Part shown: positions 1 to 5,910 of the stretch, piece after piece | How the letters are laid out: every line of letters starts with the position of its first letter | How positions within the stretch are numbered: position 1 is the stretch's first letter | Assembly: GCA_040507895.1 (NCBI GenBank) | Contig: JBEVNX010000192.1 | Coordinates: 1-10,747, forward strand | Direction of reading: 5' to 3' | Source: JBEVNX01 sp040507895 | Lineage (GTDB): Bacteria; Desulfobacterota; Binatia; JACPRU01 | Length of the DNA: 10,747 bases | Program-made: the position numbers and the translations under genes | The notes under the pieces: generated by a model | Told to the model about the DNA's origin: nothing | Seen by the model: only the letters and a program-made list of their open reading frames with translations | The model's database searches: none

Positions 1-664
1 TCACATAGATCAGTCCCATGTGATCGGCGCCGAAAGGCCCCCGCATATCCCCGCCATCGGCGTGGCGCTCGTCTCCAAGCCAGGTGTCCTCGGTCCCCCA
101 GAAGATCTCGTCGGGCTCCCAGCGGTCCTCGCGCCCGAAGCCGAAGCCGAACGTCTTGAAGCCCATCGATTCGTAAGCACAGTTGCCGGCGAAGACGATC
201 AGGTCGGCCCAGGAGATCTTGTTGCCGTATTTCTGTTTCACCGGCCAGAGCAACCGGCGCGCCTTGTCGAGACTCGCGTTGTCGGGCCAGCTGTTGAGGG
301 GAGCAAAGCGCTGCATGCCGCTGCCGCCACCGCCCCGGCCGTCGGCGATGCGGTACGTGCCCGCCGCATGCCACGTCATTCGGATGAAGAACGGCCCGTA
401 GTGGCCGTAGTCGGCCGGCCACCAGTCCTGCGACGTCGTCATCACCTTGACGAGGTCCCGCTTCAGCGCTTCGACGTCGAGCTTCTTGAACTCCTCCGCG
501 TAGTTAAAGTCTGCGCCCAATGGATCGGACCGGGAAGATTGCGCGCGGAGAATCGAGAGCTCCAGCTGATCCGGCCACCAGTCTCGGTTCGTCCTGGGCC
601 GATGCCGCTTAGGAGTCGGCGAGGGGATTGCTGGGTTTTCGCTTTCGCTGCCGTGTTCAGACAT
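1..664 (-). CDS. katG: Catalase-peroxidase KatG, N-terminal part (cut by window edge)
   Basis: This is the N-terminal 221 codons of a bifunctional haem catalase-peroxidase, which removes hydrogen peroxide in the cytoplasm. It reads ATG at 664 down to base 2 with no stop, so the rest lies beyond the left edge. The family opening is clear: a Thr-Asn-Arg-Asp-Trp-Trp-Pro segment (residues 25-31), a Phe-Asn-Tyr-Ala-Glu-Glu-Phe segment (53-59), and the distal haem pocket RMTWHAAGTYR, giving Arg95, Trp98 and His99 (Arg104, Trp107 and His108 of M. tuberculosis KatG). The visible part ends at GLIYV, so Tyr220 matches the Tyr of the Met-Tyr-Trp adduct; the Met and the proximal His are outside the window. 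The start is supported by an AAAGAGGAG ribosome binding site 9 bases upstream. The gene diverges from a Fur/PerR-type regulator, the usual partner of katG in many bacteria. Identification is very secure. Confidence 0.97.
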   Translation of the reverse strand, partial: MSEHGSESENPAIPSPTPKRHRPRTNRDWWPDQLELSILRAQSSRSDPLGADFNYAEEFKKLDVEALKRDLVKVMTTSQDWWPADYGHYGPFFIRMTWHAAGTYRIADGRGGGGSGMQRFAPLNSWPDNASLDKARRLLWPVKQKYGNKISWADLIVFAGNCAYESMGFKTFGFGFGREDRWEPDEIFWGTEDTWLGDERHADGGDMRGPFGADHMGLIYV

Positions 665-673
665 GTCGGTCCG

Positions 674-683
674 TCTCCTCTTT
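674..683 (-). promoter_or_regulatory. Ribosome binding site of katG
   Basis: On the minus strand the bases read AAAGAGGAGA, a strong Shine-Dalgarno match ending 9 bases before the ATG at 664. It fixes the katG start, and the N-terminal residues after it agree with the family. Confidence 0.7.
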
Positions 684-790
684 GGCTGTTTCCCTTTTGT
701 GGTCGTGTGGCGGTGACTATCTTGCCGTGGATTTGCGCCGCGCGGGCCCCACATCAAGAGGCCGGCCGATCGGCATTCGCGCGCCCGCTA

Positions 791-812
791 TACAGGAGAC
801 TAACTTTCTGTA
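791..812. promoter_or_regulatory. Candidate operator between katG and the Fur/PerR-type gene
   Basis: A perfect 5-bp inverted repeat, TACAG and CTGTA, is separated by 12 bases in an AT-richer patch of an otherwise GC-rich intergenic region shared by the two divergent genes. Dyads in such positions are typical operators for Fur-family dimers. It is not a match to the classical Fur or B. subtilis PerR consensus, so the assignment rests on position and symmetry only. I could not place convincing -35/-10 boxes for either gene. Confidence 0.3.
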
Positions 813-864
813 AGCATGCGCTATCCCCGCGGCATACAACCGACCGTAAGGAACGTCAATACTT

Positions 865-1320
865 GTGACGACTCATTCTCCACAAAATAAGGTAACCGCC
901 AGCCGAGTGCAGCAAATCGTCGATCGGCTGCGGGAGCGCGGGCATCGGCTGACGCCGCAGCGCTACGCCGTCCTGCGCGCGCTGGTGGAGGGTGCCGAGC
1001 ATCCCAGCGCGGAGCAGCTCTTCCGGCGAGTGTCCGAAGACTATCCGATGATGAGCCCCGCCACCGTCTACAAGACGCTCGACACATTGAAGGCTGCTGG
1101 CGAGGTGCTCGAGCTCGAGTTCCGCGAGGGGCCTAACCGCTATGACGCCAACTTGCCGCACGCGCACCCGCACGTTGTGTGCACCCGCTGCGGCAGGATC
1201 GACGACGTCATGGACGAGCGGCCCGATCCCTCCGTCGCCGAGGTTGCGGCTCAGACCGGCTACCAGGTCCGCGGCTACCGACTGGACTTCTACGGGCTCT
1301 GCCCCAGCTGCGCGGGCTAG
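865..1320 (+). CDS. Fur-family metalloregulator, PerR-like
   Basis: This is a 151-residue cytoplasmic DNA-binding repressor of the Fur superfamily. The N-terminal winged helix covers about residues 12-85, with the LTPQR motif at 29-33 and the recognition-helix motif SPATVYKTLDTL at 64-75. The C-terminal dimerisation domain has two CxxC pairs, Cys106/Cys109 and Cys146/Cys149, the structural zinc site of PerR-type members. Aligning by eye with B. subtilis PerR, its five regulatory metal ligands (His37, Asp85, His91, His93, Asp104) correspond to His46, Asp94, His101, His103 and Asp114, with a one-residue insertion after Asp94. That pattern and the divergent katG favour a peroxide sensor over an iron or zinc regulator, but this is inference. 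The start is GTG at 865, with AAGGA 12 bases upstream. It converges on the hotdog gene, with 21 bp between the stops. Confidence 0.93.
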   Translation: MTTHSPQNKVTASRVQQIVDRLRERGHRLTPQRYAVLRALVEGAEHPSAEQLFRRVSEDYPMMSPATVYKTLDTLKAAGEVLELEFREGPNRYDANLPHAHPHVVCTRCGRIDDVMDERPDPSVAEVAAQTGYQVRGYRLDFYGLCPSCAG

Positions 1321-1341
1321 GTCCCCCCATAGCGCGGCGCG

Positions 1342-2061
1342 TCAACTGCCCACGAAACCCGAACGCGTCAGTACCCAGGTCGACCGGGCGACGGCGCAGA
1401 CGGCGCCGGCGTCGCGGTAGATCGCCGTTCCCGCCACGAGCCTGCGATCGGCGAGCGCGATCGGCCATGCGACGACCACGAGCCGATCCCCCGCCCTCAC
1501 GGCCCGCTCGATCTTCGCCGCCATCCGTCCGAGCAGCGCGAGCCCGCGTGGCGGCTCGTTGACGGCGAACGCCCCCGCGCAGTCGAGCGCGGCCCAGAGA
1601 AACTCCGGCGCCACTCGACCTGACTCGTCGGCGAGAGAGGCGTCGGGCGTCCAGGGCGCCGCGTACGTAGCGGCGCGCCCCGAAACGGGGCCGGGGAAGA
1701 TGCGCAATCCATCGCCCGGAGCCCGTTCCGGACCGCAAGCGAAACATCGCGGGATGGGATGGTTGCGGAAGCGAGGGAACTCGGTCGTGGCGGCCTCGGC
1801 CTGCTCCATCGATACCGAAGGGGGCGGCTCGGCCGTGAAAGCGGCTAACCGGGCCTCGGCGAGCACGCGATCGGCATCGTACAAGTCGACGCCGCCCGTG
1901 ACCCGCCGCACGCGGAGGATGCGCTCGAGAGGGGTCGCGTGCCGCAACGTGACCTCGACGTCCCCGCCGACGAGTGCCGCGAGCTGGCCGGCGAGATAGC
2001 CGCCGTTGGCGGCGCCCGGCGGCCCGCAGAAGCGGGCGGCGACCCGGAGCTCTCGATCCAT
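1342..2061 (-). CDS. Hotdog-fold, thioesterase-like protein with CxxCG motif
   Basis: The 239-residue protein is soluble, with no signal peptide or membrane segment. Residues 11-25 (FCGPPGAANGGYLAG) look like the start and central helix of a hotdog domain. A second hotdog-like half, with WAALDCAGAFA at 156-166 where the helix of such a domain would lie and the strand VVVAWPIALADRRLVAGTAIY at 195-215, suggests a double-hotdog acyl-CoA thioesterase or dehydratase. Between the halves is a His-Pro-x-Pro-x-Cys-x-x-Cys-Gly motif (Cys106, Cys109), which could hold a metal or be structural; only two Cys are present there. Substrate is unknown. It diverges from the amidohydrolase/acyl-CoA dehydrogenase pair, consistent with, but not proof of, a role in the same acyl-CoA route. 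The start at 2061 places the conserved Gly-Pro-Pro-Gly segment at the usual distance from the N-terminus. Confidence 0.82.
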   Translation of the reverse strand: MDRELRVAARFCGPPGAANGGYLAGQLAALVGGDVEVTLRHATPLERILRVRRVTGGVDLYDADRVLAEARLAAFTAEPPPSVSMEQAEAATTEFPRFRNHPIPRCFACGPERAPGDGLRIFPGPVSGRAATYAAPWTPDASLADESGRVAPEFLWAALDCAGAFAVNEPPRGLALLGRMAAKIERAVRAGDRLVVVAWPIALADRRLVAGTAIYRDAGAVCAVARSTWVLTRSGFVGS

Positions 2062-2067
2062 CCAGGT

Positions 2068-2095
2068 CCTATAGCAAGCCAGGCGAGTCTGTCAG
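2068..2095 (-). promoter_or_regulatory. Candidate sigma-70 promoter of the hotdog gene, possibly leaderless
   Basis: Reading the minus strand, CTGACA (2095-2090) resembles a -35 box and TATAGG (2073-2068) a -10 box, with a 16-bp spacer. Only 6 bases separate the -10 from the ATG at 2061, so transcription would start at or next to the first codon, giving a leaderless mRNA. AGGA overlaps the -10, so those bases may instead be the ribosome binding site. Confidence 0.35.
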
Positions 2096-2181
2096 CGCCC
2101 CGAAGGCCAAACGCCTGAGGCATCGCCCCGGCTCGGAGCAGACCACTTCTCTAGAGCGTGCTAGGGTTCTTCGGATCTCGC

Positions 2182-2186
2182 GGAGG
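2182..2186 (+). promoter_or_regulatory. Ribosome binding site that decides the amidohydrolase start
   Basis: GGAGG lies 6 bases before the ATG at 2193. The same frame stays open upstream to 1974, but that extension runs antisense into the hotdog gene and has no family similarity, so this site marks the true start. Confidence 0.7.
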
Positions 2187-2192
2187 CCGTTC

Positions 2193-3353
2193 ATGCCGTA
2201 CGTCGAAGACCGCATCGTTCACGACGCCGACTCGCACGTCATGGAAACACCCGACTGGCTCGTCCCCTACGCCGACGCCCAGATCCGGGGCCGGCTCGAG
2301 CCTTTGCGCCTCAGCGGCTGCAAGCCGGGAGAGGAGACGTTCATCGACGAGCTTCGCCGCCGCCATCGCGACCCGGCGGATCGCCAGCAAGCCGAAGATC
2401 AGCTCCTGACCCGCAAGAACTGGAGCGCGATGGGCTCGTTTCTGAAGGGAGACCGGCCACGCGCGCTCGATCTCCTTGGTTTCGCCAGCCAGCTCGTCTT
2501 CAACACCTTTCTCTCCGATCACTTCGTGCGCTACGAGCATTGCCGCGATCTCGACTTCGTCTATGGGGCGGCGCGCGCCCACAACCAAGCGATCGTGGAC
2601 TTCTGCTCGGCCGACCGGCGGCTCCTGCCGGTGGGCTTCGTACCGCTCGCCGACTTCGCGCGCGCCCGCGCCATGGCCGAAGAAGCGATCGCCCTGGGTT
2701 GCAAGGCGATCCTCGTTTCTTCGGCGTGCCCGCCCGGTCACTCGCCCAGCCACGTCGGACTCTTTCCGGTCTGGGAGGTCGTGCAGGAGGCCGGGCTGCC
2801 GGTCGTCTTCCACGTGGGCGGCGGCGGCGAGCTCATCGATCGCACGTTCTTCGAGAACGGAATGCCGCGCGTCCCCGACTTTCACGGCGGAGCCGAGAAC
2901 TTTCGCTCGGTCGACTTCATGGCGATCCCGTTTCCGCCGATGCAGGCTCTCGCGGCGTTTATCTTCGACGGCGTGCTCGACCGTTTCCCACGGCTCAAGT
3001 TCGGCGTCATCGAGCAGGGCGCCGTGTGGCTTCCGTCGTGGATGCGTCAGCTCGACACGGCTCTTGAGGCTTTCGCCAAGAACGAGGAGCGCCTTCGCCG
3101 GCTCGAGCTCCGGCCGAGCGAGTACGTCCGGCGTCAGATCCGTGCCACCCCCTACCCGGCCGAGCCCGTAGGCTGGATCATCGAGCAAGCCGGCGAGGAG
3201 GTGTGCTTGTTCTCGTCGGACTACCCGCACGTGGAGGGCGGGCGAAATCCGATCCGGCGCTTCGAGAACTCGATGCGCGGCGTTTCGGCGCGCGTCAAGC
3301 AACGCTTTTACTGCGACAACTTCGTCGACCTTATGGGAAGCGGCCTGGCATGA
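2193..3353 (+). CDS. Amidohydrolase family 2 (Amidohydro_2) metal-dependent hydrolase
   Basis: This is a 386-residue TIM-barrel hydrolase or decarboxylase of the Amidohydro_2 (ACMSD-like) superfamily, predicted cytoplasmic. The first-strand motif is DADSH (residues 11-15), so the usual HxH metal pair is Asp13-x-His15, a common variant in this family. Other candidate active-site residues are His207 in VVFHVGGGG, Glu274 in VIEQGA and Asp343 in SSDYPH, the C-terminal barrel Asp. His183, His187 and His231 are further polar residues near the barrel. Members of this group include decarboxylases of aromatic or semialdehyde acids and hydrolases; substrate cannot be told from sequence. The stop (TGA 3351-3353) overlaps the ATG of the next gene as ATGA, so the two are probably translationally coupled and in one operon. 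Start chosen at 2193 from the GGAGG and the family's N-terminus. Confidence 0.92.
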   Translation: MPYVEDRIVHDADSHVMETPDWLVPYADAQIRGRLEPLRLSGCKPGEETFIDELRRRHRDPADRQQAEDQLLTRKNWSAMGSFLKGDRPRALDLLGFASQLVFNTFLSDHFVRYEHCRDLDFVYGAARAHNQAIVDFCSADRRLLPVGFVPLADFARARAMAEEAIALGCKAILVSSACPPGHSPSHVGLFPVWEVVQEAGLPVVFHVGGGGELIDRTFFENGMPRVPDFHGGAENFRSVDFMAIPFPPMQALAAFIFDGVLDRFPRLKFGVIEQGAVWLPSWMRQLDTALEAFAKNEERLRRLELRPSEYVRRQIRATPYPAEPVGWIIEQAGEEVCLFSSDYPHVEGGRNPIRRFENSMRGVSARVKQRFYCDNFVDLMGSGLA

Positions 3354-4528
3354 CCGACGCCTTCAATCCGACCGAGGAGCACGCGGCGCTGCGACGCACG
3401 ATGCGCGAGTTCGTCGAGCGTGAGGTCGATCCGCAGGCGGCGGAGCACGACCGCGCCGAGTCGCTGAACGTTGCCCTCTTCCGGAAGCTCGGCGACCTGG
3501 GGGTCCTCGGCATCACGGTGCCCGAAACGTTCGGCGGCTCCGGCATGGACGCGGTGGCGGCCGTCATCGTTCACGAGGAGCTCGCCGCTGCCGACCCGGG
3601 CTTCACGCTCGCCTACCTCTCGCACGCGATGCTTTTCGTGAACAACCTTTACCAGAACGCGAGCGATGCGCAGCGCGCGCGCTACCTGCCCGACGCCTGT
3701 TCGGGCAGGAAGATCGGCGGCATGTGCATGAGCGAGCCCTCCGTCGGTACGGACGTGCTCGGCATGAAGACGACGGCGACTCGCAAGGGCGACGTCTACG
3801 TGCTGAACGGCGCCAAGATGTGGATCACCAACGGAGCACTCAGCGAGACCGAGCTCGGCGACGTGTTTCTCGTTTACGCCCGCACGGGCGAGAAAGGCAC
3901 CCGAGCACTGTCGCTGTTCCTCGTCGAGAAGGGATTCCCCGGCTTCAAGCTCGGCCAGAAGCTCAAGGACAAGCTCGGCATGCGCGCCTCGACGACCGCC
4001 GAGCTCGTCTTCGACAACTGCGAGGTGCCCGCGGCGAACCGCGTCGGCAACGAGGGCGACGCCGTCCTCCATATGATGCGCAACCTCGAGATCGAGCGCC
4101 TGACGCTCGCGGCGATGAGCCTCGGCATCGCGCGGCGCTCGATCGAGATCATGAATCGCTACGCGAGCGAGCGTTACGCCTTCGGCCAGCCGATCCGCGA
4201 GTTCGGCCAGATTCAGAGCCACATCGCCACATCGTACGCGTCGTGGATGGCGGGGCGCTCGTACGTCTACCACACGGCCGCGCACCTGAACCTCGAGAGC
4301 GGCGGGCACCGCGTCGATTCGGACGGCGTCAAGCTGTTCTGCTCGACGATGGGCAAAGAAGTCGCCGACCGCGCGATCCAGGTTCTCGGCGGTTACGGAT
4401 ACGTCGGCGAATACCAGGTCGAGCGGTTGTGGCGGGATGCCAAGCTGCTCGAGATCGGCGGCGGCACCATCGAGGCCCACCAGAAGAACATCGCGCGCGA
4501 CCTGGCGAGGGTGAACGCGCTGCCCTGA
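3350..4528 (+). CDS. Acyl-CoA dehydrogenase, isovaleryl-CoA dehydrogenase-like
   Basis: This 392-residue FAD flavoenzyme would oxidise an acyl-CoA to the trans-2-enoyl-CoA and pass electrons to an electron-transfer flavoprotein. Order of domains: N-terminal helices (about 8-115), middle beta domain with MCMSEPSVGTDV (125-136) and WITNGA (158-163), then the C-terminal helical domain with YASERYAFGQPI (271-282) and VLGGYGYVGEY (345-355). The residue matching catalytic Glu376 of medium-chain dehydrogenase is Gly371 (in IGGGT), while LEIER supplies Glu249 at the position of the catalytic Glu in isovaleryl- and long-chain dehydrogenases. This points to branched or longer acyl substrates. It starts inside the amidohydrolase stop codon (ATGA), so it is co-translated with it. 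Length is normal and no lesion is seen. Confidence 0.95.
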   Translation: MTDAFNPTEEHAALRRTMREFVEREVDPQAAEHDRAESLNVALFRKLGDLGVLGITVPETFGGSGMDAVAAVIVHEELAAADPGFTLAYLSHAMLFVNNLYQNASDAQRARYLPDACSGRKIGGMCMSEPSVGTDVLGMKTTATRKGDVYVLNGAKMWITNGALSETELGDVFLVYARTGEKGTRALSLFLVEKGFPGFKLGQKLKDKLGMRASTTAELVFDNCEVPAANRVGNEGDAVLHMMRNLEIERLTLAAMSLGIARRSIEIMNRYASERYAFGQPIREFGQIQSHIATSYASWMAGRSYVYHTAAHLNLESGGHRVDSDGVKLFCSTMGKEVADRAIQVLGGYGYVGEYQVERLWRDAKLLEIGGGTIEAHQKNIARDLARVNALP

Positions 4529-4571
4529 CCCGACAACGCTTCAGCCAGGCGCGTCAGGGATTCTCGGGACT

Positions 4572-4593
4572 GAAGCTCACGGCTCTGAGCTTC
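4572..4593. terminator. Inverted repeat between convergent genes, possible terminator
   Basis: GAAGCTCA and TGAGCTTC form a perfect 8-bp stem around a 6-base loop, 44 bases after the acyl-CoA dehydrogenase stop and before the convergent channel gene. No T-run follows on either strand, so it is not a classical intrinsic terminator. It may assist Rho-dependent termination or protect 3' ends in both directions. Confidence 0.35.
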
Positions 4594-4741
4594 GCTCTCA
4601 CCGCTGGTGGGGCTCCTTACCGCTCGCCTGCCCTCTGCGCCTGTTGGTCGTTGACGCTGCACGCGTGCACGCCGGGGCACAGCTTCCAGGCGGCGCTCGC
4701 GCTCCGTTGCCGCCGGATGCAAACGGCGTCGGGCAGTTCCC

Positions 4742-5404
4742 CTACGAGCCGCTCTTCCGCGTCACCGCCGACATGCTGACGAGGCGCGAAACAACCAGAG
4801 CGACGTACATGACGCCGGCGAACGATTCCAGCATGACAAGCGCGCGAGCCATCGGCGTCACCGGCATGATGTCGCTCAGGCCAACGCTCGATAGCACGAC
4901 GACACTCAGGTACAGGAGCTCCGTCCAAGTTCGCGCCGGTACGTCGCCTGCCGAGGTAAAGCTGCCGGGGATGAGGGCCTCGCAGACCACGTACAGGTGC
5001 GCGAACGCCCACGCCAGCAGCGTGAAGGTCGCGCCGGCTGCAAACAATTCGTCTGTTGTCGCCACCCAGTCCTGCAGCATGTACGCGATCAGGCTGCCCG
5101 TAGCGTAGAAGTAGAACAGCGCCTCCAGTGCGACCATCAGCACCAGGAATCCCGGGCTAGGAGAGACGGCGGAACCCACTGACAACACTACGACCGGGAA
5201 CGCGAGCAGGATCCCAAGCCACGTAAGCCATGGGCTCCGCCGCACGACCCACAACGCCGCGCCCAACACGAGAAGCCCGAAGGCGTTGAACAGCGCGCGG
5301 CTGCTGGCTGATGCCTCCATCAGCGGGTAGAGCACGAGGCCGAGGAGTTGAACGGCCAGCAGTGCCGCGGATGGATTCCGCCGGAACGAATTAGTGGTCA
5401 ACAT
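4742..5404 (-). CDS. Two-TM-pore ion channel family membrane protein with atypical filter
   Basis: The 220-residue integral inner-membrane protein has hydrophobic segments at about 13-28, 37-55, 61-80, 85-108, 122-142 and 184-207. A short amphipathic stretch at 161-171 precedes the last one, which is the pore-helix/filter/last-helix arrangement of the Ion_trans_2 potassium-channel family. After the filter, DIMPVTP and ARALVMLESFAGVMYVALVVSRLV (178-208) match the usual Asp-Ile-x-Pro-x-x-x-x-Ala-Arg and last-helix pattern of bacterial channels of this class. The filter itself is SSVGLSD (172-178) instead of TTVGYGD, so the second glycine is Ser177. Selectivity for potassium is therefore doubtful. 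There is no C-terminal RCK/TrkA-N domain. It stands alone, convergent with the acyl-CoA dehydrogenase. A weak GAAGG lies upstream of the ATG. Confidence 0.82.
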   Translation of the reverse strand: MLTTNSFRRNPSAALLAVQLLGLVLYPLMEASASSRALFNAFGLLVLGAALWVVRRSPWLTWLGILLAFPVVVLSVGSAVSPSPGFLVLMVALEALFYFYATGSLIAYMLQDWVATTDELFAAGATFTLLAWAFAHLYVVCEALIPGSFTSAGDVPARTWTELLYLSVVVLSSVGLSDIMPVTPMARALVMLESFAGVMYVALVVSRLVSMSAVTRKSGS

Positions 5405-5656
5405 TCGCGCCTTCGATCTCGGACACTAAGGCATCACTCGCACTTCTCGCACGGAACGCCGGTTCCTAGGGGTGGCAGGTATAGGCCGCTGCAACGGTGG
5501 AGCAGGGGACTGCGGCGAGCAGCGGTAGGCGTCCTTTCCATGGGCGCATGGGCCAGCTCTACTACAGCCAAGGGCCCGTCGCGATGACGCCCAAACTGAT
5601 GAGGGCAACGATCCCGACGCCGAAGCAGGCGCTGCGGGGCGGAGGTCCAGATAGAC
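5405..5656. other. Intergenic stretch with no intact gene
   Basis: This is the first part of a 506-bp gap. It should hold the promoter of the channel gene (minus strand). It contains one copy of a 20-bp near-repeat (5441-5460) and an inverted repeat GGAAC-4-GTTCC at 5453-5466. No reading frame here has both a credible start and family similarity. The later part of the gap is an acyl-CoA dehydrogenase remnant. Confidence 0.5.
5441..5460 (-). repeat. 20-bp near-repeat, copy A (upstream of the channel gene)
   Basis: On the minus strand this reads GGCGTTCCGTGCGAGAAGTG and matches 6582-6601 at 19 of 20 bases in the same orientation. The near edge is 36 bases before the channel ATG. It could be a shared regulatory site or a fragment of a dispersed repeat. 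Confidence 0.5.
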
Positions 5657-5825
5657 GGGCGAGAAGGTTTCGCCTACCGCGCCGTCCAGGTATTCGGCGG
5701 TACGGTTACGTCGGCGAGCACCAGGTGGAGGGTTGTGGCCTGACGCGAAGCTGCTTGAGATTGGCGGCGTCATCGAGGCCGACCAGAAGAACATCGCAGG
5801 CGACAAGGGGCGCTACGCCGCGTAG
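5657..5825 (+). pseudogene. Decayed 3' end of an acyl-CoA dehydrogenase gene
   Basis: This stretch aligns with the last ~150 bases of the intact acyl-CoA dehydrogenase gene (about 4350-4502). Pieced together across frames it reads AVQVFGG, then YGYVGEHQVE, then LWPDAKLLEIGG-VIEADQKNIAGD, ending KGRYAA and a TAG stop at 5823-5825. Relative to the intact gene it has two separate 1-base deletions (near 5700 and 5730), a 3-base deletion in the IGGGT motif near 5769, and extra bases near 5669. The two 1-base losses break the frame, so it cannot encode the domain. The rest of the gene (some 1 kb of 5' sequence) is absent. The different C-terminal tail suggests it came from a paralogue rather than a recent copy of the neighbour. 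Confidence 0.85.
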
Positions 5826-5910
5826 TGCGATGAGCCCCATTCTGGAACGCCGAAGCGGGTCGTGCTCAGCGAGGACTGGCGGGAACGACTCCCAACCGAT
5901 GAAGCCTAGT

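Noticed and set aside
765..774. Perfect 10-bp palindrome GCCGATCGGC upstream of katG
   Set aside because: Such GC-rich palindromes are expected by chance in this base composition.
20..868. Long plus-strand open frame over the katG region
   Set aside because: It is antisense to a clear katG and shows no family similarity; it ends within the start of the Fur-like gene.
1974..2192. Upstream extension of the amidohydrolase
   Set aside because: It overlaps the hotdog gene antisense, and the GGAGG plus family N-terminus support the start at 2193.
2151..4480. Two long minus-strand open frames opposite the amidohydrolase and first dehydrogenase
   Set aside because: Antisense shadows produced by GC-rich third codon positions; their translations are rich in Arg, Ala and Glu and lack motifs.
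5562..5663. Small hydrophobic peptide on the minus strand (about 25 residues ending in GPWL)
   Set aside because: It has a membrane-like stretch but no start codon or ribosome binding site, and its frame runs into the decayed dehydrogenase region.
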